From Guyanagaster necrorhizus (Eukaryota > Basidiomycota > Agaricomycetes > Agaricales > Physalacriaceae), in contig NW_025064886.1 of the NCBI RefSeq assembly GCF_019112545.1, forward strand, positions 1,180,490 to 1,244,489: a DNA stretch of 64,000 nucleotides. Direction: 5' to 3'. A program made the translations under genes and the position numbers. The stretch's first letter is position 1; every line of letters starts with the position of its first letter. Positions 10,580 through 22,176 of this stretch are shown here, piece after piece. Under the pieces are notes generated by a model. That model had not been told where the DNA came from. It searched no databases and saw only the letters and a program-made list of their open reading frames with translations.

Positions 10580-11373
10580 TCATGAAAGCATGCTAGATTC
10601 TTCGCCCTCTTCCGGCCAAAATGCTGCTTCCAGCTCGACCACCCTATCCCAAACGCCTTCAGCTCGCTTCCAAGATGCAGACCCAGGCGTGATTCCAAGA
10701 TCATTGACTATACCGGCCAAAGTATCAACGAAAGAGCTGAACTCGGTGCTACTCCAATTAGCCGACAAAGATAATAATGCTGACAATGTGGGTGTCGTAC
10801 GAGTAGCATCAAGAGAGCTGACGAGTTGTGTATGGACAGCGACCCAAGAATCCAAATACACCTGAGCAGATCAAATTCGTATAGCAGAACCAGGAAGGGT
10901 GAGTATATACCGACCTTCTCCATTGCCCATAGGAACACCAAGCCCTCTTCCAACGAGCTGGAAACACGAGCCATCTCGGCTGTATAGTCTCTCGTGCCCT
11001 TTCGTTCCTTCCATCCTTCAATTCGGAGGCCCCACTCCTTCGCCGTCTCCTCGAAGAACGTGACCTCTCTCACGACATTAGTAAGAGAGAAGACCAGGAT
11101 ATCGAGTATGCGTTGGTTTAGGCGCTCCTCAATGGATCCAATTTTGTGTGATGCATCGTAGGGAATGGCCGAGATCAACGAGCCGATGAAGCGAGGATAA
11201 GCATGGGCAGCGTACAGCCTGTCCTGGGAGAGCCAGAAACCGAGTCGCTCATGCTGAAGGCTCCCCGAGGCAGCAGATGTCAGGAATGGATGCCTGAGCG
11301 CGTCTGCGTAGGGAACGGTTGTTTGCAGCGTCAATAGGTGGTCAGTGAGATGCATGTCTGAGCCTCCGGACAT
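10580..11373 (-). CDS. TENA/THI-4 family (haem-oxygenase-fold) protein
   Basis: Two exons (11373-10915 and 10861-10580) give 246 residues. The sequence begins SDMHLTDHLLTLQTTVPYAD and has the family core LGFWLSQDRLYAAHAYPRFI. It continues with helices containing VVREVTFFEETAKEWGL and ends with SWKRAEGVWDRVVELEAAFW. This is the helical-bundle TENA/THI-4/PQQC fold, known from thiamine-related hydrolases and uncharacterised fungal proteins. The substrate here cannot be read from sequence. Two ATGs are possible (11373 MSGGSDMH or 11355 MHLTDH), and further in-frame codons run upstream to 11553. The donor of the intron is GTCGG, a weak site, chosen because EK-VYLDSW reads correctly. Confidence 0.83.
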
Positions 11374-11445
11374 ACGGACCGGGCGTCGAGCCTCTTTCAG
11401 TTTGGACATGTTTACCTGGAAGTCTTCCACTCGCCGACATATCAA

Positions 11446-12870
11446 ATGCGTACAAATAATGTCCTCCTCACCTTGTTCCAGCAAGTCCGAAGATGTGATT
11501 GGGATTACTACGGCAACGTTTTCAATGCTGAGGGGCCATGGATCTTCAGTCACGTCTGTGGACTCTGGCGGGATACCGCATTATCCTCCCCTTCCCTCTG
11601 GTTCCGTCTAACCATCATTTCGTTTATGCTGACAGCTTCAAAAATGCTCCTGCGTTGCTTGAAACTATTTTAGTCACTCCAGCTCACATCCTTTGGACAT
11701 CGCCGCGTTCGCTTCAAGTTCCAGGCCATATCCAGATATATCTATCCAGGTCTTTGCAGTGATTCTCCAACGCTGTCGTCGACGGAGGCACATCTTATTA
11801 CGTCCGGAACTGTACTTCCTGGGGGAGATGACTGTTGTTAAAGAGGATCTCCTTGCCTTGTAATCATTGCTTCTGTACTCAATGGTGTCGGAGTTTCATC
11901 CGAGGACGATTTTACCCAGAAAGCTATATGACCATTTTCGCTACTGCCGCTCGCCTTCACAAGGTGGCATTGTATAAGGTGCATGGCCTGGGTGACTTCA
12001 GGTTGCCTAGACATGTCACATATTTCGCAGGATGTGCTACAGATCTTCATTTAAAGAAACACCAGTTCCTCGAAGAGTGCCACCTTGATTCTTCAATAGT
12101 TCAACACGTCGACGCGATCTCCCTGCCTAGTCTCCTATCCCTTCTCAAACTCCGGCGTCTATATGTAGATTCTACACGCCTACTTCGATACTTACATCTA
12201 CCCTCCCTCCGGGATCTCACGTTGGAACCACACGTTCTGAGTGTCCTCTCGATGCAATCAACCTGAATGACTTGGTTCGCCGTTCACGTTGCTATATTGA
12301 CAGTCTCGCCGTCGGCCCAGGCATAACCGTGCTGCCCAGTGTCTCTCCAACAATCCCTCTCTATGATGCAGTCGCTCTCCTGCCTTGACATTGCACTCCA
12401 GTCCACCGAGGACGACTTTTTCAGCATTTTAACCTCCACTTCAGCCGTCCTGCCCGACTTACAACATCTACATCTATGCTACTCTACAGGCGTTGATTTA
12501 ACCTCATGGAACTCACTTATCTCTACGATTGGCGCACACTGGCATGTTACACCACTCGAAGTCATACGAATTACCTGCGCATCGAGATATGCCATAGAGT
12601 CCATAGTTGCACAGTTTGGCCCATTTCAGGAAGATTAGTTTAGATATCACGGCGTCGGTAAAACACGAGGCGCGAGATTTGGATGCGTTACGAATTACCT
12701 TTGCGAGGTTGGAAAGTTCGTCGTGGAGGGGATGGGAAAAGACGATATTGTTCCCGGCCGTCGGCTAGAGATTTCGTTGTTTACTCTGAATTATGAACAT
12801 TTTCTCTTTGCTTGTGGTCTCTGTTGGAACGCGTTGAGGATATGGTCCCTGCTCTATTGGATGATAAACA
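11446..12870 (+). pseudogene. F-box-type protein, frameshifted remnant
   Basis: The plus strand keeps recognisable pieces of an agaric F-box/LRR-like protein in several frames. The first piece is NAEGPWIFSHVCGLWRDTAL followed by SSPSLWFRL (the typical 'VCxxWRxxALxxPxLW' region). Next, in another frame, is YADSFKNAPALLETIL. Later come LPSLLSLLKLRRLYVDSTRL with LPSLRDLTLEP, then a frame change to NDLVRRSRCYIDSLAV, and another to LSCLDIALQSTEDDFF with LPDLQHLHLCYSTG. A further C-terminal piece follows around 12640-12780 (DITASVKHEARDLDALRITF). At least three frame changes have no intron that would repair them. F-box proteins recruit substrates to SCF ubiquitin ligases; this copy looks dead. Confidence 0.65.
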
Positions 12871-12900
12871 TTAAACAGCCAAACAACAGTATACGGAAAC

Positions 12901-13480
12901 ATGCCGAGCCGGCTCCCTCCCGAACTGATTCACGTCAGAATTCTGGTACTCCGAACATCCTCAGTGGTCCATAGAGTTATATTCATAACAACATGTCCCC
13001 TTATTAACAGCCTATGGAAAGACGTTTTTGCATATTACTTCCCGGGACATCTTTGTTCCAACAGGGAGATATCTCCTCTATCTCAGTCCTCTTATATACA
13101 ACAATGGCTCTCTGATTTACCGCCTTCACCTCCCCAATTCCACTCGTATGATTACCTGCCATGTCGACATGGTCGAAACAAACAAGGACGCTGCCCAAGA
13201 GCCATACGCAACCTTATCCAATCTGCCCAATTTCATCGGCTTTCACAAATGTTTTCCAAATATCACCCAAATCTTCCTCGAAAGCAGGTATAGCGTACGA
13301 GGCAGATGGTTCCTCTTCGTCCTGTCTCAAGGACAAATCATCCGGACTCGAATCTCTATAACGCTTGGACGACATAACTTGGTGTCCTACCTGTGGACTA
13401 GGAAATTGCCGCTTACAACCCGGCACCCGAACATGTCTGCTGCAAATTTGCTCACCCCAATTGGACAATGTTTCTGAGCG
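12901..13480 (+). pseudogene. Possible second F-box-like fragment
   Basis: An open frame begins MPSRLPPELIH, the usual opening of agaric F-box-like proteins. It loses resemblance within a dozen codons. A different frame then reads NLPNFIGFHKCFPNITQIFL, a pattern common in the middle of such proteins. Frames do not join and no stop-free model was found. The call rests on these two short resemblances only. Confidence 0.3.
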
Positions 13481-13622
13481 ATGTCGCTTGTGCTATGGCT
13501 CCTGGCACGTTCTTATGACGCATCAGAGCGATTCCTTTCGAGGATATGATATTAAGTTCGACGTATCTGAATTGCGTCCGGCGGTTCTCAGGCTATGGCA
13601 TCTGTACCGAGACGAAGGGTGA

Positions 13623-15044
13623 TATACGAGGCATGAATCGTTGCTTCACAAAGGCAATCCGAAGACCTTCTGGTAGAAAGTAATTCCTTTCATTGAGCGA
13701 AAAGGTCTCATTTTTATTAAGGTTTATGGACGTTCTTTGCGGAAGCGTATGAAGACATTGCGTGGATGGACGATACTGTGCGCGGACGCTCAAATTGGAA
13801 GGACATTGCATGAATAGGCTGGGTCGAGAAGAGAGTGAAGTTTATGCCTTCATAGTGCGGAGTGGTATGAGAGTATGTCGGTCGACTATGATGTGGTGAG
13901 TAACTGGGGAAACTGGGCATATTACGCTGGTGTCGGTAATGATCCTCGGTGATGAAATGGAGGAGCGATAGTGTTCAGTCTGATCAAGCAGGCTTGGGAC
14001 TACTGTTCACCGTACTACCAATGAGCTCTAGATGTACTTCGGCCCATTTATCCCATTCCAAGAAGATGCTTTAGATGACACGGCGGTAGAAACAGGAAAC
14101 AGCGAATTTGCTCAAATTACTTTGTGAAGCTTGGGCAATTTTCTTGTATTTGGACCACGTAGATACAGTCTATTTAGACAGAACGCCTATGACCAATATT
14201 ATCGATAATTACCGAATTACCACAAATAACTGGAGTTACATAAAATCTGCTCCTGAGGTTGTCTGGACAATATTCAGAGCCCTACTGAATGTTCAAACAT
14301 TTGCTCATGACTGCTCAACACTAAGTCTTGATCATACATCCTGCTCTGGACGAGCCAGGACTTGTTTAATAGGCAATCGGTAAGCACCTGCATCTCATTT
14401 GTGAAGACTAGTTCGAATGATGTCTAGAACGCGCTCTTTTGTATTTCATAACTCCTTTGCCTTAGAAGGAGGTGAGATCCTCTCAACTTTCTCTAGCAAA
14501 CGAAGTGTATTCCCTCCTTTCTCCAGTCTCTCATCACCTGATCCAAGCTGGAATGTCGACAATTCATAAATCGTTCTGCGGCACCCTCTTTAACCGTCTC
14601 ACCGTAGAAGAGCATACCATTAAATTCTTACCAGTCTTCAGCGACAACGATTTTCAGAATCAATCAGGACATTTGCCACGGACAATGTCGTACCTGTCCA
14701 ACATAATCCCAGGGCTCTACTGTCGGCCATGACCAAACTAACTTTCGAAATACTTACGTTTCTGATCGTTTCCTGAGAGGTTCGGGTACGAAGTTACTTT
14801 TTCCACTCGAAGGGGTACTAGGTATGAAATAATCGGTTCTAGAGACGCCTTCGTCCCACGAGTCAGAAGGAGTCGTTCCCAGGTGAAGCATTACAGTGGC
14901 CGACGTCCAGGAGAGGCCTGGAGAAACTTTTTCGCACTCAGGGAGTGGGCAGATGTTCAAAAAGCATCGTCGGAGTCTTCCCGAGCCCGTACCGGTCGAG
15001 AGAAAAAAACAATCGACTTGTACAATTAAGTCGGGTCCCTGAAA
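13623..15044. other. Gene-poor stretch with degraded F-box-like sequence
   Basis: No gene is supported. The segment near 14040-14160 resembles, at DNA level, the F-box relic's 3' part near 12615-12710 (shared pieces such as cggcccattt, agatgctttagat/agattagtttagat and acacggcg). This suggests a second, more decayed copy. The rest (to about 14960) has only short frames. Confidence 0.35.
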
Positions 15045-15383
15045 AACTGCGAGGGTTTAAACGTTTATTTATGGGAGGAAGGAAGTTTCATTCGACGGAC
15101 AGCCGATTACAGGAAGTACGAGCTCTACTGGGCCCAATATGGGCGTCTACAACGGCACTATAATTAGCTTCGGAATGGAAGGGATATCTACAAAGCGCTC
15201 GCGCCGCCGTCGGGTTCTCCCAATGATGATGACAACAACCACGCCGGTCACTCATAAGGCTCTATCGGTTATCATCCACAAAGTAGCACTCTATTACTTG
15301 ACGAGGACCAACAGCGTCCCGATCACCACGAGAGGGGCGTATTCGTCGACATCGACGAAGGGTCTCTAGAGAATGCTTGCTGA
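15045..15383 (+). pseudogene. Unidentified coding relic with two in-frame stops
   Basis: One reading frame across 113 codons has protein-like composition. It reads EGLNVYLWEEGSFIRRTADY then RKYELYWAQYGRLQ, and ends with an acidic tail (LLLDEDQQRPDHHERGVFVD). It is broken by TAG at 15165-15167 and TAA at 15255-15257. The second would be a single-base change from CAA. I do not recognise the family. It could be the C-terminal end of a lost gene rather than a gene of its own. Confidence 0.35.
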
Positions 15384-15657
15384 TGCTCTGGAGGACTGTA
15401 CCCCAAAAATTAGCGTTGCAGGCTTACTGAAAGGTTGCCTACAGCAGGCTCGGATATAACTCCATCGGTGACTTGTCAGCTTCTCGGCTTTCCTCCAAAT
15501 CACGCGAGCCTGCTAGTACTATTCTGCGTGTCAACTTTGATGCCGCGTATGGTGCTTTGAGAATTTGGGACACGTCCTTCGGCTCTGCCGAGGTTGTGCT
15601 TCTTCATGATGCGGTACGCGGGCCTGCTACCAGTTCCCGTTTCTCATCCCATACATC

Positions 15658-17828
15658 ATGCTCTTATCTCTGCTCTGGAAAAGTCTGCTTGCGTTTTGCT
15701 TTTCTGCCTTTGGGGCGTCGTCTTTTGTGATTAATACGACGGTTGCACTGGACTGTTCCTATCTTTCTTTATGTCCTTTTTCAGTCTCGGAACTCATATT
15801 TGCTTCCTCTAGACGGAACTTTCACTGGGTTGCAAGATGACGATGCTGGAATTATCTACTTTCGTGGAATACCGTATGCGGACCCTCCTGTGAACGATCT
15901 GAGATGGAGAGCGCCGGTATTCCCTCCTTCTAACTATCTGGGAGACGTAAGCGCTGCTGAGGTATGTGTCTTTCCTCACTGCGCCAATATAAGCTAACAA
16001 AAGTCGACAGTTCGGCAATGTATGCATCGAAACGGCCACGTCTACAGTTCCGAGCGGCGCATCTGAGGATTGTTTGTTCATCAATGTACAAATTGCGTGT
16101 AGCGTCTCCATCATAGCTGTCTCTGATCTGTCCCCGTTCCGTAGGTCAACATTCCCGTTGGAACTAACAGCGACGATAAACTACCAGTTCTGATCTACAT
16201 TCATGGTACCTTATTTCTTCGTTCTTTTCCCGGGTCTTCCTAATACTTCGTGAGGTGGTGGATTCCAAAGTGGTAGTTCAATTGGATTTCCTCCAAATGC
16301 ATTGTTTCAATCATCAGCCAAACCATTCATTTATACTTCATTGCAGTATCGCCTGGGACAGTTTGGGTTTCTAGGTTTGGCCTGTCTGACTTTGTAGGAT
16401 TTTCGACAAGCTAATCCCCACTGCAAGGCGGTTCCCAGTTGAAGGCTAACGGCGCTCTAAACGCAGGACTTCTGGATCAGGTATACTGAATGTTTCGACA
16501 GTACGTTGACACTTCTTGACGATTCATCTCTCCCAGCGAGCTGCTCTTCGATGGCTCCAGAAGTATATTTCCCACTTTGGTGGCGATTCTGGGTATGTTC
16601 TCATTGACTCTCCACATCACGTTGGTACCAATGGGGCTTCTCGTCAAGGCGCGTGACGATCTGGGGCGAATCCGCGGGCGCGGGGTCTACGATGTTCCAG
16701 GTAGAATAGCCACGGGGACGTTCTTTTTCGCGTCTGCTGATCATTGGTTCTTTAGGTTGTCGCGAACGGAGGTGACACGGAAGGCCTTTTCGTTGCAGCT
16801 ATGGGAGATAGTCCTTCCATGACCTTTATGCCTGCATACGATAGTGAATATATCGAAGGGATCTTTACAGATTTCGTAGCAGATGCGTTAAGTTTTTCTA
16901 CCGCACCACACTCCACAGATGCTGATTTCTGTTCGTAGTGGCTGTGACAAAGACGAGGACGTTCTGGCATGTCTCCGCGAAGCAGACGTGAACGATCTGG
17001 CGGCAGCCGGAAATGATGTCCTCGTGTCAAAGCCCACAACTATTTTTTCCTTTGCGCCAATCCTGGACGGGACTTTCATATCTAAAAGGGCGGTCGAGGC
17101 TTTCCAAGATGGGACGTTGGCTCCGATACCTCTCTTCTACGGGTAAGTGTACTTGACCGCTACGTTCGGTTATGCTTTACGGGTGTCCAGGTCGAACACC
17201 AATGAAGGTGCCCATTGGTCTGCTAACATCCCAGCACCATGGGCGAATACAACTTCCTCAAACGCGACCGAGGACACTGTCTACTTCTTTTTGCAAGGCC
17301 AATATAGCACCTTGACAAACGAAACGTTCATCAAGGCTCTAGAGCTGTATCCACTCACGGACTATAACAACTCGTATGACTTGCAGGGTCAACAGATGTA
17401 TGGCGAGATGCGATACATTTGTACGGCGGTTTTAATCAACAAAGCCGCCAAGCGATCGGCGTTCCAGTACCGGTACGATAACCCACACCTCGGTTCGAAC
17501 CATGGTGCCGATCTGGAGGCGTTGTTCCCTTCCTCTTCATCATCTGAGGCGAACGCGGACGATTTGGCGCTCTTCGAAGCTATGCGTGAGTATTGGACGT
17601 CGTTCGCTACTGGTGGTACGCCGGTTGCGCGGGAAGCACCAGAGTGGAGTGTAAGTGGTTTGAGGCACTGCTGTCTGGATTTCTGACGTCGTGGTGTTGG
17701 ACTTGTAGGGTACGGGAGACCCGCGGATGCTGCTGCATCCTGGTGGTATACACCTCGAGAATATTACGGATGCGCTTTCTGCCAGGTGCGATTTCTGGCA
17801 TGGCCTAAAGGAAGAGATCAAGATTTGA
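15658..17828 (+). CDS. Secreted type-B carboxylesterase/lipase
   Basis: Twelve exons join in frame to 525 residues: 15658-15754, 15813-15961, 16011-16085, 16145-16205, 16255-16374, 16428-16480, 16537-16592, 16649-16700, 16756-16886, 16939-17142, 17191-17650 and 17709-17828. The N-terminus MLLSLLWKSLLAFCFSAFG looks like a signal peptide. Family motifs appear in order: YFRGIPYADPP, EDCLFINV, YIHGGGFQSGS (oxyanion hole), YRLGQFGFLG, the nucleophile elbow TIWGESAGAG (catalytic Ser), and SNHGADLEALF (catalytic His). Several NxS/T sites suggest glycosylation. It would hydrolyse carboxylic esters outside the cell; the natural substrate is unknown. Exon 5's acceptor (cgtgag) is weak but the frame requires it. 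Confidence 0.9.
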
Positions 17829-18897
17829 TTTGATGTGGTGGGTGAAAACATCAGATTTCATTTGAGTGATCGGGGATGTGCCCAATTGAACTTGTTGTGT
17901 AGTTATCACCTTTGTGCACAGCAAGTTGAAGTGTTAGATCGACTGTGAAGTAATAATTTACATCTGAAACGCAGACCATGATATCTCGCTCAGCTTGGGC
18001 CGTCGAGTTATATAGGGGAATTGACATCCATCTCCGAAGATCTCGAATGAATGAATGACATTCGATATTTATATGTGGTATGTACATACTTGGTGTCAAT
18101 GAAAAGCTGTCTACAAGAATATGGCCATGGAGAAAACGAAGTAAGCTTCAAAAGACATGGACGCGGAATTGGAGCTGGATCGACTATTAGTACGAGAACC
18201 GAATGGCACCAGACTAGGAATTGTCAGCTTTAATAAAAAGAATTTAGCTTTACACTAGTAGTAGACGCAGAAAGCACGCTCGTCTGCAACGCCTTCGCAG
18301 TCATCTGGCAGTTGGACGAAGACGGCTGGCCTAGGTCGGGCCGCTGTGGGCTGAATAAAAAAAAAGTCACTCCAAGATCAGACGCGGGCGGCTGTTGACT
18401 TGAAGACTCGAGCGTCGTAGTTGGCGGGCATGTTCGATGCGCAGTCGATCTCATATGCTGGCCTGGAAAGGGGATGAGCGACAGGAAGGGGAAGGAAAAA
18501 GGGACTAGGTACACCAGGTGGGAGCTTGCCTACGAGCAGGATTGCACGCGCGGAAGCAGAATTGTTGGTCAGACAAGAGTGCGAGAGTCGGAGAACGATT
18601 ACACCTACTCAGAACGTCCATTGGAAGATCGGCTCAAGGCGATAGACGACATCTCCAAACCGGCGTGTAGGAGATGGGATCATTTACACTTGTTCACCAA
18701 GCGACGCGACTTGGATATGTTGGAATCAATTGTTTAGTGAGCATGAGGCGACGCGTTGGTAGTAATGCTGATTGCCGAATAGTTGCAAGAATCAGCTACG
18801 TGTCCGTGTCCGTCGCCCAAGCCTTGGTGGTTCGCCAATCCCATGACGTGTAACGGATCTCAACTTGGACACTGATCGAGACAAGTCACACTCGACT
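17829..18897. other. Intergenic between esterase and CYP53; one small unrecognised ORF
   Basis: The spacer holds the esterase 3' flank. It also holds an 87-codon plus-strand frame (18474-18737, starting MSDRKGKEKGTRYTRW) that is rich in Arg, Glu and Asp and resembles nothing I know. No introns or motifs support it, so I leave it as possible coding only. Confidence 0.3.
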
Positions 18898-18907
18898 CCA
18901 TATATAA
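18898..18907 (+). promoter_or_regulatory. TATA box of the CYP53 gene
   Basis: The sequence ccatatataa lies about 40 bases before the CYP53 start codon, a close but plausible spacing for a TATA element with a short 5' leader. Confidence 0.5.
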
Positions 18908-18940
18908 CGCCAACCATCATGTCCTCTTACTCGTCTTACC

Positions 18941-20851
18941 ATGCTGCATATCGTTGCTATCCTCCTTGTCGCCCTCGCCTCGGCAGTTCTCCTTCACTTG
19001 CTAGCCTATCTCTTCGACCCGTACCACTTTCGTCCATTTCCCGGCCCTTTCCTTGCAAAGTTCTCGGATGCATGGTTGGGATGGGTATCATATGGAGGCC
19101 ACCGGTCCGAGGCAGTCCATGAGATGCACAGAAAGTATGGTGAGTATATCATTCACTCTCCGCAGCATTCGCTCCATAACTCTGGGTTCCAGGCACCTTT
19201 GTCAGAATTGCTCCAAACCATCTCTCCGTCGCTTCCCCAGAGGCTCTCCAGGTCATCTACGCCCACGGCAATGGCGCCATGAAATCCTCCTTTTACGACG
19301 CCTTTGTCTCAATTCAAAGAGGCCTCTTCAACACCAGGGATCGCGCTCAACATACCCGCAAGCGAAAGATAATATCCCACATCTTCTCCCAAAAGAGTGT
19401 TCTCGAATTCGAACCAAGTCTGCGTCTTTACGTCGGCCAACTCATAGCTCAATGGGAACGTCTCTTTGACAAAGCTCTCAAAGGCGAGTCCGGTACTGAC
19501 GGCGAAGGAGGTTGGTCCGGTCGCGATGGTCGTCTCTGGCTTGACTGTCTTCCCTGTATGTCTCCAGTCTCACCTACCACCTCTTTTCCTTTTTTCACTC
19601 TGTCTAGGGACCAACTACCTCGCATTCGACATAATCGGCGATCTCGCCTTTGGCGCCCCCTTTGGAATGATCATGGTTGCTAAAGACTCTGCCCCAGTTC
19701 CCAAAAGCAATGAAGAAGGCCTTGCCGCCATCGGTCAAAAGACTTCTTGTCAAGTCCTCGACATTCCTGCCGTGCAAATTTTGAACGACCGAGGCGAGTT
19801 TTCAATGACCATGGGTGTCTTTCCTTCATGGTGGCGCCCCATCGCTCGAAAACTCCCAATGTTCCAGGTCGGCGGAAAAGCCGTCAAGTCACTCGCCGGT
19901 ATCGCTATAATGGCCGTCGCGAAACGGCTCGCCACACCTACCGATAGAACCGATTTACTCAGCAAACTACGAGCCGGCAAAGATGACAAGGTACTCTATT
20001 ATTTACTCATCCATCATTCCTCATTCCAATAATCATCCACAGGGCAAACCCATGGGCCGAGATGAGCTTACAGCCGAGGCTCTCACCCTTCTTATAGCAG
20101 GCTCCGATACCACGTCCAAGTAACGAACATCCTTCTTTATTCGTATTGACAATACGTTAAACTCTAACCTTTCCACAGCTCGTCTTGCGCCATCATCTAC
20201 TACCTCGCCCGAAACCCCCGTGTCCAAGCCAGACTCCACAAAGAACTCGACGAGCAGCTCAACGACTCGGTATCGACCGCCGATGAGGTCAAGAACCTCC
20301 CCTACCTCGACGCGTGCATCAACGAAGGTCTGCGGTTGCACTCGACGTCTGCTCTCGGTCTCCCTCGGATCGTTCCAGAGGGCGGGATGACCGTACATGG
20401 TCATCATTTCCCCGAGGGTGCCATTTTGAGTGTGCCCAGTTACACCATCCACCGCGACCCGACCGTTTGGGGCGATGATATTGACGAGTACAGACCGGAG
20501 AGGTGGTTCGAGAGGGATAACGCGCTCATCCAGAAGACGTTCAACCCCTTCTCACTTGGGCCCAGGTAGGAGACCTTTAGTCGTGTGTGAGTGTCCAACT
20601 GTTGACTCTTTTGTTTAGGGCATGTGTAGGGCGCAATCTCGCCTCGCTGGAGTTGCAGATTATCGTTTCGTCGATTTTGAGGAGGTTCCAATTTGCTTTG
20701 GAGGATCCTGATATGCCGGTATGTGCTCTTTTCTGTGTCTGTTTTTTTGTGGGATGTGAGTTTATATATTTGGTAGCTCCCGACGAGGGAGGGTTTCTTG
20801 AGGAAGCCTTTGAAATGCAGAGTGGGTATTAAGAGACGTGATGTACTTTGA
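18941..20851 (+). CDS. Cytochrome P450, CYP53 (benzoate 4-monooxygenase) type
   Basis: Seven exons (18941-19139, 19193-19555, 19608-19990, 20043-20119, 20179-20565, 20619-20718, 20777-20851) give 527 residues. An N-terminal membrane anchor (MLHIVAILLVALASAVLLHL) is followed by FRPFPGPFLAKFSDAWLGW. CYP53-like segments include KYGTFVRIAPNHLSVASPEA, FNTRDRAQHTRKRKIISHIF and LAFDIIGDLAFGAPFGM. The I-helix reads LIAGSDTTSN, the ExxR motif is EGLR, and the haem loop is FSLGPRACVGRNLA, split by an intron. Members 4-hydroxylate benzoate and related aromatics at the endoplasmic reticulum with a P450 reductase partner, feeding ring cleavage. Family assignment is strong; activity is inferred. It follows the esterase in the same orientation. 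Confidence 0.93.
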
Positions 20852-21465
20852 AAGTACTCGTAGGGAAAAACAATTGTATCTTTATGGACAGGACTGTTCG
20901 AAAGTCGTTTCGTATGGGAGGCTAAAGCCCATCTAAACAGCCCACTGATATGGGTGCCTTGGAAACCACTTGAATTACACATCTCTGCTTTGGCGCAAGT
21001 CGGAAGATTGTCCTTCTTGTTGTCTGGCTTTTTTTTTGGAACCGATGTACTGTACCATTATCGTGTCCCTTGCGTCATTAGATCGTGTGCTGCGGAGGTT
21101 TCACTCTGTATAGAAAGATCGTGCCGCCGAAGCGGTCCTACTAAGGAATCCATCGCAAGTGGGTCGAAACCAGCCGGCGGATCCATTAGGCTAACCACAA
21201 AGGTAACCAGTCGATCAAAGCGTAACTGGCAGATGATCGACTGTGGGGTTCGCAAGCCTACATCGGTACTTCTGTTTGTTATATCGTATGACATCTCTTT
21301 GATTCTCTGTACATCACATGGGTAGATTTGTGAAAGAAGCCACCGTGAGCGATTGTCTTCCAAAAATACCTTCGGGTATGCGCCTCAAGCTTCTCACGGA
21401 CCCGGAATCTATTTGCTCTAAGAGTCAGACCTTCTCTCATGTTCTTTTCTTCAAGACCATGAACA
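20852..21465. other. Intergenic, no gene seen
   Basis: Contains the P450 3' flank and the leader of the next gene. Short antisense frames around 21058-21400 have no recognisable motif. Confidence 0.4.
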
Positions 21466-22176
21466 ATGTCGTCCACGTCCACCTCGCTGGCTCCCTCTTC
21501 CACTGACAACGACAACAACGACAGCAACCCGAGCTTCTTCACCCCGGGCTCCTCACCCCCGCTGATCCTCGCTTTCCTGGCTATTGGCCTCTTCGCTGCA
21601 GCGATGATTGCAGTCTTTGGGTGGAGGAGGATACAGTTTTCGAGCACGGCTGACCCGAGGGCGGATGTGGATGAGCGACTGAGACATTTAGGCCAGAGAC
21701 CAAAGCTGTGGGATCTCTGGACGCGGAAGCGGGAAACCTCATCTGATGCTCAGGCTTGGGAGGCTATAATGGTGAGCTTCTGTGCTGTTGGCGTTTTTTT
21801 GGTTTTAAATGTTTATCTAATGATCACACGCTTTGGGCAGCCAATCTCTGCAGCCATCTCGGATAGCGATACCAAACCTCAGGCTGACCATCGTCATTCG
21901 AAGGGGGGCAATGTATCCTTCCTGCCACTTCTTCGATCACGTCCAGATCATGGGGATTCGTCTTCTTTGAAGGACGTGGGCGATTCAGAATCCGCAGATG
22001 TCCAGGTGGCTGTAGCCGTAGCTATGCCATCCCCACCGAGCACGAAGCGGTTATCCGTAGCCCCCTCAACCACCTCAGGAAAAGAGCCAGAGAAGATCGT
22101 GGATGAGACGGTGCTACTGGAGTATTCCCTAGGGCTTTGTAGTACCAGAATACCTTGGCGCAGGGATGAGGGATAA
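21466..22176 (+). CDS. Single-pass membrane protein conserved in agarics, unknown function
   Basis: Two exons (21466-21771, 21841-22176) give 213 residues. A Ser/Thr/Asn-rich N-terminus precedes one hydrophobic helix (PLILAFLAIGLFAAAMIAVF) ending in a basic WRR stop-transfer. The cytosolic part has RPKLWDLWTRKRE, a variable acidic linker, the segment VQVAVAVAMPSPPS, and a C-terminal EYSLGLCSTRIPWRRDEG. This arrangement (one TM, 'KLWD', 'VAMP(S)', 'P(W)' tail) is familiar from hypothetical agaric proteins, but no function is known to me. An out-of-frame ATG sits 9 bases before the chosen start. Confidence 0.75.
   Translation: MSSTSTSLAPSSTDNDNNDSNPSFFTPGSSPPLILAFLAIGLFAAAMIAVFGWRRIQFSSTADPRADVDERLRHLGQRPKLWDLWTRKRETSSDAQAWEAIMVSFCAVGVFLVLNVYLMITRFGQPISAAISDSDTKPQADHRHSKGGNVSFLPLLRSRPDHGDSSSLKDVGDSESADVQVAVAVAMPSPPSTKRLSVAPSTTSGKEPEKIVDETVLLEYSLGLCSTRIPWRRDEG

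Noticed and set aside
18474..18737. Small 87-codon ORF between esterase and P450
   Set aside because: No motif, introns or regulatory context; recorded only within the intergenic entry.
15658..20851. Secondary-metabolite gene cluster around the esterase, P450 and GST
   Set aside because: No backbone enzyme (PKS, NRPS, terpene cyclase) or pathway regulator is nearby, and intervening genes are unrelated.
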